The notes beneath the pieces were generated by a model. It was not told the origin of the DNA, made no database searches, and saw nothing but the letters and a program-made list of their open reading frames with translations. A program made the position numbers and the translations under genes. This document shows, in pieces, positions 1 through 12,061 of a stretch of DNA of 64,000 nt; within the stretch, counting starts at the first letter, position 1, and each line of letters begins with the position of its first letter. The stretch is from assembly GCA_025345505.1 (NCBI GenBank), contig JANVCC010000130.1, positions 11,533,710 to 11,597,709 of the forward strand. Direction: 5' to 3'. Source of the DNA: Todiramphus chloris collaris (Eukaryota > Chordata > Aves > Coraciiformes > Alcedinidae).

Positions 1-482
1 TGCTACAAGTGTGTCCTCTACACAATCGGGGATAGCACAGTGTACAAGCTTTACTAGTGTACCCTGAGAAGGACAGTGTTATTCACAAAGTCACAGAGCC
101 AGAAATGTGGTGGTGAGTGGGCTAATAATATCTTCATAGTATGTGATCCTGTGGAATAATCTTGCAAATGGTGAGGCAAAAGAGGGTGGTCAGACCAATG
201 GGTAAGGCAGGGAAGATCTGAAATCATTCTGTACACAGAAAGCTTTCTTGTCATTTTATGAATAGTGGGCGAGTGGGAGACAGCGTTTGGCTCACGGAAC
301 TCAAACTTCTCATGATCTTAAGCTTTCCTAAGTATTCATGCGTAAGTCAGTCCTGAACAAACTCATTTTAAATATGCTAAAAGTCATATTGATTTTTATT
401 TTTGCTGCCCTGGCTCAATTTCACTGGCTCTGGTGGCTGAGTAGCACTGAGGGGCAATACCAATCAAAGAGCTAAGCTTCCT

Positions 483-525
483 GGGGGGGGGGGGGGAGAT
501 ATATATAGATATATATATATATATA
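483..525. repeat. G14 run plus (AT)n microsatellite
   Basis: Fourteen consecutive G bases are followed directly by alternating AT with one GAT interruption. This is a simple repeat, probably length-variable and prone to sequencing error. Confidence 0.9.
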
Positions 526-1402
526 AAATTCTAATTACATTCTTATGAAAAGCTTTCTTTCTCCATACAAATAATGGGCTTGCTTGAGTTTTTGGGTTTG
601 TTTTGGATTTTTTTTTTTTTTTAATTTAGGCAATGTTCAGTTCAGCACATGCTGACCCCTTCCTCTGCCTCTCACTGTGGCAGAGTTGTCACTGTTTCAC
701 AGAAGCGTAGGGGTGATATGTGGTCCCATCAGACATCCCACTACAGTGATTCCCCGTCCTGTAACACTCTCTTGTTTCCTTCTGCTCAGCACTGAAAAGG
801 ACAGAGACATAACAGGCAACAGACACAAAGGCATAGATGGCAAATGATGGACTATACCTGTCTATCATGACAGACATTACTTCAAAACTCATAATGCCCT
901 GGCAGGCTCCTTACTCCCTTTAAAAGTCAAGGAGCAATAATTCCTGGAAGCAGTATCACAGAGAGACAGTTTTGCCTTCAAAATCTTGAATTTATTTAGC
1001 ACAGAGGATCGTTACAGCCTTGGACATAATAACTACTGCCACTTATAATATAATCTGAATTATGTTCAATTCCTGGTTGTTTATAGCAATGTTAATAATG
1101 CTGTCAGAGGGCCTGAGAGATGCTGAAGCAAGAGTAGTACAAGACGGAGTAATCCCCAGGCCACAGAGCTGCAGCTCCCATGTTGCTTGTTAGAGAGCAT
1201 ATTGGCAAGGCTCCTACCTTCCTGGCATGCAAGTGTGGGTTGGATTTCGCTGAGGCAAGTGTGTGACCAAGGCACAGACCTTCTCTTTTCCAAACTGCAG
1301 CCTGTGGCCTTGAGAGACAGTAGAAAGCATCTAGTCCAGTGCCTTTTCTTGAACAACAAGCTGGTGATTTGGATTAAGAACCTTTCTCCTCTGTTGTTGG
1401 GC

Positions 1403-1428
1403 TTTTTTTTTTTTTTTTTTTTTTTTTT
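1403..1428. repeat. poly-T tract (T26)
   Basis: An uninterrupted run of 26 T bases. It could be a poly(A) tail of an old minus-strand retroposed copy, but no recognisable element body adjoins it. Confidence 0.85.
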
Positions 1429-2642
1429 CCAGTCCTTTCTTATTCAAGAAGAGAAAGTTAATAGTGATCCATCTTCAGTCCATCACTTTGCACTGCAAAG
1501 GAAGGTGCTTGGTGTCACTGGCAGAGTGGACTCTCGAGACTTGTGGCCTGGGAGAGACTTCACCTTTTTGTGGTCAGACAAAGCTTGCCTTGCCTAGAGG
1601 AGACCTTTATTTCTCATAAGCGCTCATCATCCAAATCAGTCTCACTGTGACTGCATGACTAAGGCGAATGGCACAAATGTTACCTTCCTGAACAGTGCTT
1701 ATGTTACCTCAGACCCAGAGGAGATAGGTCTACCGTCATCACAATCCCAGGATGAGACCTCAACAAAGTCTCACCCTCTGAGTGCCAAAAGAGCTGGCCT
1801 GCAGTACCTCCCGAACATGTGGGTTGCTGTGGCTGTTCCTCAGACCTGGACTTAGTCTCAAACCAGCTCCCTTATCAAGTCAAGCACAGAAACCTGCTCC
1901 TATCAAGAGAAGTGCAAAGCTCCCTTGCCAAGCGCACCAGCAATACCAGTAAGAGGGGCAGTAGACTGAGAAGCCACAGCACCTACTCCATATGATACTT
2001 TGTCCACAGAGTCTTCTTTGGGAGATTATTAAACAGCTTGCCCGTGGCCAGTCTCCCTGTAACACATCTGAGGAGGCTCTGCTGAGACCACCCCCAAGCC
2101 CCTGTGGAAGTGCAGGAAACAGAGCGGTCTCAAATTCTTCTGAAATAGTCTTCCTGACATTGTTGAATTTCCTAACACAGAGACCTGAGGGGGGAAAATA
2201 ACAGATGTTCAGGAAAAAGCTATAAACTCAAGTGATATCACAACTATGCCAACATCTGCCAGGAATTTCTCTCTCTCTGTAAACAAGTATATATTAAAAC
2301 AGATCAAAGTATGCTGGTAAATTCCAGCCACCAAGCAGGTGCTGCCTCCAAAGAGTGGAGAAATACTACTGAGTAATGGCTGCAGTGTTTCTCCCCAGGA
2401 ACCTGGGGAGCTACAGCCTCACTGGTGATTTACCCTCAAATGAGTTTCAGAGCTTTATCTGAACTACCTGGTTTGTTAGTGTTCTGTTGAAGCTGTCTGC
2501 CAGCATCAGAGACAAAGAGATCTCACATGCACACAAGATATCTCCCAGGATTCTGTTTTATATCATTAATAGGGTAGATGCAGCCACAGTCTCTCTTCCT
2601 GGCCTTATCTAGACGCCCTGCAGTTATGCGAAGTTAAAAACA

Positions 2643-3291
2643 AATCATAGAATCTTAGAATGGTTTGGGTTGGAAGAGACATCTGAAGGTCATCTAGTTC
2701 AACCCCCTTGCAGAGAGCAGGGACATCTTCTACTGGATCAGGTTGCTCAGAACTCCATCCAACCTCACCTTGAATGTTTCCGGGGTGGGACATCTACCGC
2801 CTCCCTCGGCAATCTGTGCCACTGCCTCACCACCCTCACTGTAAAACATTTCTTCCTTATATGTAGTCTAAATCTAGCCTCTTTTAGTTTAAAACCACCA
2901 CCCCTTGTCCTGTTGCAACAGGCCCTGCTAAAAAGATTGTCTCCATCTTTCCTGTAGGCCCCCTTTAAGAACTGTAAGGTCTCCCTGGAGCCTTCTCTTC
3001 TCCAGGCTGAACACCCCCAACTCTCTCAGCCTTTCTTCATAGGAGAGGTGTTCCAGCCCTCCGATCATCTTTGCATCCCTCCTCTGGATGCCCTCCAATA
3101 GGTCCATGTCTTTCCTGTGCTGAGGGCTCCAGAGCTGGACGCAGCACACCAGGTGGGGTCTCACCAGAGCCAAGTAGAGGGGAAGAATCACCTCCCTCAA
3201 CCTGCGGGCTGTACTTCTTTTGATGCAGCCCAGGACACTGTTGGCCTTCTGGACTGTGAGTGAATGTTGCCAGCTCATGTCCAGCTTTTCA
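2643..3291 (-). mobile_element. CR1 LINE, 5'-truncated copy
   Basis: The plus strand starts with the reverse complement of the CR1 3' tail (ATCATAGAATC followed by the GGTTTGGGTTGGAAG-type block). Reading on the minus strand, the copy then covers the 3' UTR and the C-terminal end of ORF2, including the conserved VRPHLVCCVQLWSPQHRKD block and the LRELGVFSLEKRRLQ block. It ends abruptly at the ORF2 segment corresponding to the LDMS block, which is the usual 5' truncation of CR1. Frame and residue changes mark it as an old, dead copy. The same region of the plus-strand element next door (6226-6882) aligns to it in inverted orientation. Confidence 0.93.
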
Positions 3292-3682
3292 TTCACAGAT
3301 GGAGCACACAGAACACAGTTGAGTATTATCAGCCTTTCATTGTGCATCCCCCTCACTGAACAGAGTGACTGAAATAACTCAAGCTCAAATAACTTTTCCA
3401 CCTGCTTCAGATGAAGCTCCTTAGTCTAGATGCCAGGTTCAGGAGAGCAGCATAATTGCAGCTGGACTGATAGAGCAAGGGGTTTTCGCTCTGACAAATC
3501 TAAGGTGCACTGAGACAGTGAGAGAGAAATCCACCAAGGCAGCAATGGGCTGTTAACTCACCCACTGGTGTCTGTGGTTGTCTGAGGTGCTGCAGTCACA
3601 TAATCCACACCTGCCTGTCAAGCTGCAGCTCTTGCTAACTTCACACTACTAGAAAAAGGAATGTGATTGCCATTCTTAAGGA

Positions 3683-4429
3683 GTGGTGGTGGCTACTCAG
3701 AGGAGGAAGATTGCGCGCCCAGCACCCTCCAAAATGGATACTGATATCCAGGCCACAGGCTGTGAGGAAGGTCACAGCCTTTCACTGGCAACAGAGGGCG
3801 ATGCTGACTATTGCTGCATGCAGTGTGAGCAGGTTGATGACCTGCTCAGTCGGGTGGCACAGCTCCAGGATGAAGTGATATAGCTCAGGGAAGAGGTGAG
3901 TAGATTGAGAAACATCAGGGAGAGTGAGAGGGAAATTGACTACTTCCATAAACTGATCTCTACAAAAACGGAATGGGAGGTAACTCTTAGTGGAGCAGAG
4001 GATTCCATATCCTCTCGTCAGCAAGCCCCCCAGCCCTCCTGTAGTAACCTGAATGAGCAGGGTCAATGGGAACAGGTCTCTGCCCGATGAAACAAGCGAA
4101 ACAAATGGAGCAAGCGTGTTCCTTTAAGAACTGCACCGCCTACAGTGCCCTTGCAGAACAGGTATGGGGCTCTGCAGGAGAAAATGGTTGTGAGCAAGGA
4201 TGAGGGCTCGGGAAGGCCAGAATTGCCACCAAGGCTGACTCACCTCAGGACAGCCATCAAAACTGACCCTGAAAAGAAAAATCAAAGGGTCATTGTTGTA
4301 GGTGACTCCCTACTGAAGAGAGCAGAGTGCCCAATATGCAGACCAAATCCACTTCATAGAGAAGTCTGCTGTCTCCCTGGTGCCCAGATAAAGGCAGGTC
4401 CTTCAGACTATTACCCACTTCTGGGATGA
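3683..4429 (+). pseudogene. CR1 ORF1 remnant (coiled coil and SGNH esterase start)
   Basis: Two overlapping frames represent CR1 ORF1. The first part contains the block QCEQVDDLLSRVAQLQDEV and then an RNIRESEREIDYF stretch in a shifted frame, which together look like the usual ORF1 coiled coil. Further on (near 4300) is VIVVGDSLLKRAE, which fits block I (GDSL) of the SGNH esterase domain carried by CR1-clade ORF1 proteins, followed by a CRPNPLHREVCCLPGA stretch. A frame break between the two parts and loss of the esterase C-terminus make it non-functional. The esterase assignment rests on motif recognition only. Confidence 0.75.
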
Positions 4430-4498
4430 TGTAACAATGAGAGGCTCACAATCAATTAAAAGAGATTTCAGGGCCTTGGGACAACTGGAAAAGGGAGC

Positions 4499-6793
4499 AT
4501 GGGAAACACAGCATGGCATCAGCAATCCAGGATGTTCCTGGAATGCATAGATGACAACTTCCTCCTCCAAATGGTAGAGGAACCAACAACAAAAGTTTCT
4601 ACGCTGGACCTTGTTTTCACTAACAGGGAAGGGATGGTGACCCACATGAGGCTCAGGGATAACCTTGGCTGCAGTGACCACAAAGCACTAGAATTTAAGA
4701 TCCTCAGGGCAACTAGGAAGATGTAGTCCAGGCTTACAACCCTGGACTTTAGGCATGCAGACTTTGATTGCTTCAGGGATCCAGGGATCTGCTGGCCAAA
4801 GTATCATGGCACAAAGCCCTAGAGGGAAGGGGGGCCCAGGACAGCTGGTCAGTATTCAAGGATCACTTTTTCCATGTCCAGGTGCAAAGAATACCAACAA
4901 AGAGGAAAGCAGCAAAGAATGCTAGGAGACCTGCCTGGATGAGCAAGGAGCTCCTGGACACACTGTCTCACACACAAAAAAAAGAAACTTTACAAGAAGT
5001 GGAAGAAAGGACAGCTAGAATGGGGGGCGGGGCTTATAAGGAAGCTGTACCAGCAGCTAGAGACCTAGTTAGAAAAGCTAAAGCTCAGTTAGAATTAAAT
5101 CTAGCCAGGGAGATCAAGGGGAACAGCAACAATTTCTATAGGTATATTAATGGTAAAAAGAAGACTAGGGAAGGTGTGGGCCCCCTCAGAAAGGAAATGG
5201 GAGAACTGGTGACAAGTGATATGGAGAAGGCCAAGGTTCTCAATAACTTCTTTCCTCAGCCTTCACTGTCAAGGGCTACAGCCACACTCCCAGAGTCACA
5301 GAAAATAATGGCAGGGGTTGGAAGAAAAAACTGCCCACTGTGAGTGAAGATCATGTTTGTGACCATCTGATGAACCTAAAAGTGCACAAGTCCATGCGAC
5401 CTGATGGGATACACCCACGGGTACTGGTGGATGAAGTTGCTGGACCACTCCCTATTATATTCCAAAAGTCATGGCAGTCTGGTGAAGACCCCACTGACTG
5501 GAAAAGGGGAAACATAAGCCCCATTTTCAAAAAGGGAAAGAAGGATGAACCAGAGAACTACAGGCCAGTCAATCTCACCTCTGTGCCTAGTAAGATAATG
5601 GAGCGGATCCTCCTGGAGGCACTACTGAGGCAGATGAATAATGACGAAGTGATTGGCTGTAACCAACATGGCTTCACCAAGGGCAAATCATGCCTGACTA
5701 ACCTGGTGGCCTTCTATGAGAAGGTCACAACATTAATGGGCAAGGGAAGGGCAACTGACGTCATTTACCTGAACCTGAGCAAAGCCTTTGACACTGTCCC
5801 GCATGACATCCTGGTCTCCAAGATGGTAAAATACGGGTTCGATGGATGGACAATTCAGTGGATAAAAAGAAAAACTGTCTCTTTGGGAGTGGCTGTGACA
5901 AGTGGAGTCCCTCAAGGATCAGTACTGAGACCAGTCTTGTTTAACATGTCAGCGACATGGACAGTGGCATTGTGTGCATCCTCAGTAAGTTTGCTGAGGA
6001 CACCAAGCTGTGTGGGGCGGTTGATATGCTGGAGGGTAGGGATGCCATCCAGAGTGACCTTGACAGGCTGGGGAGGTGGGCTCATGCCAACCTCATGAAG
6101 CTCAACAGCACCAAGTGCAAAGTCCTCCATCTGGTTCAGGGCAATCCCAAGCACCAATATAGGCTGGGCAGTGACTGGCTTGAGAGCAGCCCTGAAGAAA
6201 AGAACTTGAGGCTACTGGTGGACGAGAAGCTCAACATGAGACGTCAGTGTATACCTGCAGCCCAGAAAGCCAATCGTATCCTGGGCTGCATCAAGAGAAG
6301 TGTGGCCAGCAGGTCAAGGGAAGTAATTCTCTCCCTCTGCTCCGCTCTTGTGAGACCTCACCTGGAGTACTGCATCCAGTTCTGGAGCCCCTATTACAGG
6401 AAAGGTATGAACGTTTTGGAACATGTCCAAAGAAGGGCCATGACGATGATCAGAAGGCTGGAGCACCTCTCCTGTGAGGACAGACTGAGAGAATTGGGGT
6501 TGTTCAGTCTGGAGAAGAGAAGGCTCCAAGAAGACCTTATTATGGCCTTTCGGTATCTTAAGGGGGACTACAAGAAATCTGGGGAAGGATGTTTTAGGGT
6601 GTCAGTTAGTGGTAGGACTAGAAGGAACAGCTCAAAACTAGAGGTGGGTAGATTCATATTAGACATTAGGAAGAAGTTCTTCACCATGAGGGTGGTGAGA
6701 CACTGGAACAGGTTGCCCATAGAAGTTGTGGAGGCCCCATCCGTGGAAGTTTTTAAGGCCAAGCTGGATGGGGTTCTGAGCAACCTGATCTAG
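4499..6793 (+). pseudogene. CR1 ORF2 remnant (endonuclease end, RT, C-terminus)
   Basis: Successive frames carry ORF2 pieces. The endonuclease C-terminal end has its SDH motif (LGCSDHKALEF). A linker contains the FYRYINGKKKTREG block. The reverse transcriptase shows [31 protein letters not shown] and SGVPQGSV. The C-terminal part runs to FKAKLDGVLSNLI and a stop at 6793. Most of the endonuclease is missing, because the sequence jumps from ORF1 to the last third of that domain. RT motif A reads [11 protein letters not shown], with N where the catalytic D is expected, and motif C reads FAED instead of FADD. A frameshift separates SGVPQGS from motif C. The copy is inactive. Confidence 0.9.
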
Positions 6794-6882
6794 TGGGAGG
6801 TGTCCCTGCCATTGGCAGGGGGGTTGGAACTAGATGATCTTTAAAGTCCCTTCTAACTCTGACAATTCTATGATTCTGTGAT

Positions 6883-9800
6883 CCTCATCTTCATCCTTTT
6901 ACACAGGAGGGCACAAGGCATGTGGCACGTGTGATTCCAATAGATGCTGGTAACATATAGATACATACATTTTGATATGCACTGTACACATTGTCTGCAG
7001 CGGGAGCCACATTAACTACAGCCCCATAAGAAGAACCATTGGCATGAGACATGTTTCTGTTCTTCTGTTTCTTGGACAACTAGAAGGCTTTTGTTTGTGT
7101 GTTAAACAGCTCCCACATATGCTAATAAACAAGGTATTATTATGCACCCCCAAGTCCTTTCATCACCATAAAACAAGGCTGGACAATGAGGAAAAAAACC
7201 CAACAAATAACACACAAAACAAACAAACAAAATCCCTAATGGTCTAACAAAAAGTCAGCGCCATCACTCCCCACTTCACACATATTTTTTGGTAAACATC
7301 ATTTTCAACCAGTTGTAGCTTTGCTCAAGAAATACATGCTTGGGCAAGTTACAAGTTAAAACTCACCTCCCTCTTACCAAATTTGCACTGTTTTTACTTG
7401 TGGCAGCTGGCCACAGCCTGACTGATTCTGAGTAATTAAACCTCTGAAGAGCTGAATTTTGTGAGCCATCAGCATGTGCTTGGCATGCCCACGTTTGTTC
7501 AGTAAGAAAAATGTAGGTGGACAGCCAGGATTGTTTCCATTATCTGTCTAAAACAATTGAAGTGTAAGTTGCAAATGTCAACTGCAGATTTAATCTTTTT
7601 TTTTTTTTAATCGGTCTTATTTCAAATGACAGTGATATTTGCATTACAGGATGGCAACAGAAGACAGTGAGGGGATGGGAAAGCAATGAATGATTTATTA
7701 GAGATTCCATTTGGTGTACTAGTCCAAAAGAAAGGAGGCAAAGCATATGACTAACTTATTTTCTGTAGTAAAAGATGGATGCTAATACCTCCCTGCCTGA
7801 TCTTTAATCACATATATTCGCTTTTCAATCTAGTTTTAAAGTGGCACATCTATAAAGTAATCCCTAAAGAGCTTACAATGAGAATCTGTCAGAAAAAAAT
7901 CCTTCATATTTTGCTTGTGCTGCATGAGAAGCAAGCAAACACTGCAAATTAGCCTGTGTGTGCTATAGCGGTTGTAGGTAATTTTCCCTCAAAAGACTCA
8001 AAATGTCCAATTGCTTTGCCTCATTCCTCTGTTACGTTTCCCTTGACGCTCTGTCTCCAGACTGGTGTCTGGCAATGCTCTGCTCAGTGAAGTGTGGGGT
8101 AAGGCTTCCTGTCCCTTCTCATGGAATGCTCAAAGGACAGAAATTATCACAAGAATCACTTCAGGGACTTGCCCTCATACTCATCCTTCTGCAAAGCAGG
8201 CTATGCTCCCTCCTCCCCAGCCACCCCAGCCGGGTCCAGGGCCAGCCAGAAGCCCATGTGACCCACCTCCAGGGCACTGAGGCTCAGCGCAGGCCCAAAG
8301 CTGCCTGCTCAGTTCCCTCGTGGGGGTTGTGTGCCCTCCTGATGCAGCATCTGCCAGCCCTTCTCCCTGGCTGTGGCTTTCCCAGCACTCCAGGGAAGAG
8401 CACACAGCTCCATCTCAGTGAAGTTTTGCTGGTTACACCCCTGGCCCCAGCAATATGTACTCCCCACATGCTGCTCCCCTGCTACACAGGCCTACGAGTA
8501 AATCTCCCCACTGACAGTGGCTGAGAGTATCCTATACCCACGGTCTAGACTGTGAGAGGAGATGTTACTATGGAAACACTGACGTCCTCCCTGTCTTTTG
8601 TGTACTCAGTAACATAGCATGCAGCATGTTCTTCTCCTGTGTACTTGCTGGTGGAAGAAGAAAACCTCTTTTCCTTTGCAATCTTAACTTTGAAAAAGTA
8701 AAGCCCATAGATTGACCTTCCATCTGAATGAAGGAGGAGGGTGAATGGGGGTAGTATTAAGTTTTGCACCTCCTGGTGCTGCTGCTTGGCTGGAAGGTGT
8801 CTTTCTGCAGTGCCGTGTTAATCAGGGCAGTTCATCACTTCCCAGCAAGGTTACTTTGGCCTCTATCCTGGAGTGAGCTCTGCACGAACAGCTTCTTTTG
8901 CCTGTGGCTGTCCCCCCACTTCTGGGTTGGGATGGATCTTACTTATCACAGGAGCTCTCTTTGTCAAGGTACAGTACCCAGGGCAGGAAAGTAACAGCCA
9001 CAGTGCTAAAGCTGTTAAGGTGTCAGCAGGAGTTCACGCTGACCACAGACACAAATTAATCTTTACAAGTCACCTTTTTTGTGCTGTAAATTCAATTTTC
9101 TTCAGAGCTGCCAGACTTCTCTCTTTAGTCTCTGAGCCACAAACACATTCTGTAATACTGGAAAGGAATGCTTTTTAGACACTTCTGAGTTAGTAGTGGA
9201 TAGCTAGTAGTTCTCTGCTTAGAAAATATCTTTTTTTTTTTTTTTTTTTGTTTGTTTGTTTTTGGGGTTTTTTTTGGGTTTTTTTTTTTTGGGGGGGGGT
9301 ACCAAAAATCCCAAGGAATTGTTACTTGGGCTCCAAGAAGTGTCTTCTACCTCAGTCAAAAACTCTAGCCACAAAGGAGAAACCTCTGATGTAATACATA
9401 CAAATGCAGAGAGATGATTTATAAAAGAATTGGGACTGTGATGTAGTTCATGAAATTACATAACAATAGTAATGCCGCAATCCTTCAGGAAAGAGGGAAA
9501 AATACGCATTTCACTAAAGCTTCTGGTTACTTGATTTCACTTTTTGGATTTGGAATTGTTAAAAGATGTCTGCCTGGAGCTTGTAACACGGACAAATGAA
9601 CACAGATGTTTTCACGCAAAATGGAAACCAGGCAGCTAGGAAACAGGCAGATCTGGGTTAAGTTCCTCATTGCATATTTCATTTTTGCTTGTGTGATTCC
9701 TGCTCATACATACCCTGAGTCCTTTCCAACAAATCTATAATTATCTTTTCAAGATGAAGGATTGGGTTTGTATAGCATTTCTGTTTCTTTAGCTATGATT

Positions 9801-11400
9801 ACAGTTGTACAATCACCCTTTTCACTTAAAGGAGGGGCAAGCAGGCACGACAGGGGATGTGAGAGCTCTCCCTGAGCCAGTGAGGACATGGAGATGCTGT
9901 CCACCCATCCAATCACCCACTTGGCTTCCTTAAAAGCTGCTGCATCCTCTAAATTTTGCTTTAGCAAGACCTGCCTGCCTCATGGTGTATTTATCAGAAA
10001 AATCATCTTAGATCGCTCAGTTACTACTGTGGATTTTTCTGGTGGTGGAGGACATTTTTCTCTGTCTCCTCCATGTTAATGAGTCATTCCAAAATCTGCA
10101 CTTGCTTCTGGAAAACAAAGCAAATAAACAATTAAATAAATAAATAAAACAACCAATAAACCAGCTTGGAGGAAAAATGACCTTTTTCATTTGACAGCTA
10201 GTGTTCAGTTGATAGATGTGGAGTGACATGCTCGGCTTTGTAGTGACAATGGTAACACCAGACTGCTAAAAGTAGAAACTGGGTCATGCTCATCCTCACA
10301 AATTTTCAGTCAAGTTGTTGAATAAGTTTCAGGCAAACCTGAAACTGAGCAAACTCAGTGCGGGCTGTGGCTTTCTGCTACAAATACTACTAAGGCCCTA
10401 ACAGGAAAATAGTGGAGCCTTTTCCAGAAGCAGCCAACAGCAATTTGACCTACAGGATGATGATATTTGAACAAGCAAGGACACACCACAGCTCTCAGAG
10501 ATGATGGCATGTGGTGAGGTTAGTGATGTGGAAAAGCAACCATTCAAAGCTGGATAACTCTGACACAGTCAGGAAGCACACAGGTTCTATCTTCCCCACA
10601 GTTCACCAGAGATGGCCAACGCTTGTCTGACCCAAGTGGAACGATGAAGAGACTGAAAGCAGTGACAAACTGTTGACCCCCAAGAGTTTCCTGTTGGGTT
10701 AGCTGGATGAGTTGGCTCATCAGGGGCCAGACTAGCTGGTGGAATTGTATAGCCAGAACAGGATGGGGGAAAAGAGCTGATCTTTCCTAGCAGCAACCTG
10801 ATTTACATCAAATATAATGTGAAACTGCACTTTAAAAACTTTCAAGGTGAGACTGCCCTTTACAGCTGTGAGGTTATGTAGGTGATCCATTAATGCTTGC
10901 ATTGGTCTGAGTAATGCCTGTACAGAGAACAGAGAAGGAACTATGCCAGCATGAAACTGCATGGCAGGAGATTAAGTCCTCATTCCTCAGCTGGGAAATA
11001 ACCAACTTCTTTTTCAGCTCTCGCACAAGTTGAAGGCACTACTCAGCAGTGCAGCTCTCCAGCAGAGCTCCGCATGAACCGCTCCAAGTCGATATGGCAC
11101 CACGGCTGCTGCAAGGCCACCAGGCTCAGGTTGGACGCCCTCATGCAGACACATGGCCCATGCCTTTACGAAATCAGCCATAATCTGAGAGCTGCGTGTG
11201 TGGGGGAGGTAGGGAGAGAAGGTGACGCTGCCCTGGGCCGACACGTTATCTGAGGGAGCAGGAGGCCATGGCAGCAGGCTGCCTCAGCGTCTCAGGATAA
11301 GCCGTGCCAGCGCCTTGGCCTGAGCAGCAGCTGCCTGCTCCCGCTTGACCTTAGCAGGACTTAGTGTAAAGAACAAAAAGGGGCTGTTGGAAATTAGAGG
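6883..11400. other. Intergenic, upstream of ATF4
   Basis: No supported gene. A GC-richer patch at 8060-8500 keeps long frames open on both strands, but none resembles a protein family. A T19 run followed by mixed T and G runs lies at 9231-9299. Near 11017-11253 an unassigned plus-strand frame of about 79 codons stays open in GC-rich DNA. Confidence 0.5.
9231..9299. repeat. T-rich and G-rich homopolymer cluster
   Basis: T19, several GTTT units, then G4, T8, G3, T12 and G9. This is low-complexity DNA with four G runs, and its exact length is doubtful in any assembly. Confidence 0.85.
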
Positions 11401-11419
11401 GGAGAACACGATCTGCTTC

Positions 11420-12061
11420 GAGAGAGAGGGTCAGCGGAGGCGCAGGGCTGTGGGAGGGGCACCGCTTCCCCCTTCCTTCCCCTCTCGGGTGCCCCAATCC
11501 TCCCCGGGCGCCATTCCCCTACCCAAGTGCTTCTTTTCACCTCCCCCTCCTCTCAGCACCTGCCTTCTTCGGGTGCTGGCCAATGGCAGCTCGCAGGGCA
11601 CGTGAACAACCCGCCACGAGCCAATCATCGCCTCCCTTCCCACGTGGCAAGCTGCGTGACGCCTCCTGTGCGAGCACCCCGTCTTTGTTGGCGGTGAAGC
11701 ACTAAACACCACGCCCCCAGCCCCGCAGTCCCCGCGCGCCAACGCTCCCCGCTGGAAGGGCGGAGGGGGCGTCCTCAGCTGGTCCGGTCACGTGACGCGG
11801 CCTCGCCTGACGGAGCGGCGGCGCGGATGTATACCATCTAGTCCCTCTTCCGCCTCTCCGTCGTAGAGTGGTCGCTTTTGTCGTCGGCTCCTGCCTTTAA
11901 TCCGCAGCAGAACTGCAGCAGAGAAGCCCATAAAGAGTGACTACAGGCTGGCGGGCGCTGACGAGTGGCAGGTGACGCTTAGCGGAAGGACACCTCACGG
12001 CCGGATCTTTTTTTGCTTCAGGCGGATGCCGTATAAAAACAGCGCGCGGGCGGTGCCACAT
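11420..12061 (+). promoter_or_regulatory. ATF4: ATF4 promoter, CpG-rich
   Basis: A CpG-dense block directly upstream of ATF4 exon 1. Visible sites are CCAAT at 11580-11584 and 11621-11625 (NF-Y type); CACGTG at 11599-11604, 11641-11646 and 11789-11794, the last inside the 10-bp palindrome GTCACGTGAC (11787-11796); and TGACG half-sites at 11657, 11793, 11808, 11959 and 11973. A TATA-like element follows at 12032. The mix of CpG island and TATA allows both dispersed upstream starts and a focused start near 12062. CACGTG boxes are bound by TFE3/TFEB, USF, MYC or CLOCK-BMAL1 families; which one acts here cannot be told from sequence. Confidence 0.8.
12032..12038 (+). promoter_or_regulatory. ATF4: TATA box of ATF4
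   Basis: TATAAAA in a GC-rich surround. It predicts a transcription start about 30 bases downstream, near 12062. That gives a leader of about 100 nt before uORF1, close to what I recall for mammalian ATF4. The start itself is inferred. Confidence 0.6.

Larger units (their letters stand above)
1..2642. other. Intergenic, no gene recognised
   Basis: No reading frame here resembles a protein I know, and the open frames are short and lack paired splice signals. The stretch is AT-leaning with simple repeats: a G14 run followed by an AT-rich microsatellite at 483-525, a T run near 608-622, and a T26 run at 1403-1428. By human synteny the MIEF1 gene should lie on this side of ATF4, so part of its 3' UTR could be here, but I cannot recognise it. 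Confidence 0.5.
3660..6882 (+). mobile_element. CR1 LINE, long degraded copy
   Basis: This 3.2-kb plus-strand copy contains ORF1 remnants (about 3683-4430), a badly shortened endonuclease region (4430-4730), the reverse transcriptase region (about 4790-5990), the C-terminal ORF2 part (5957-6793) and a short 3' UTR ending in ATTCTATGATTCTGTGAT. The 5' edge is approximate because the CR1 5' UTR is poorly conserved. Several frameshifts break ORF2, so the copy cannot move itself. No target-site duplication is evident, as expected for CR1. Confidence 0.93.

Noticed and set aside
8003-8524. 173-codon plus-strand frame
   Set aside because: GC-richer patch with open frames on both strands; sequence resembles no protein and has no gene context.
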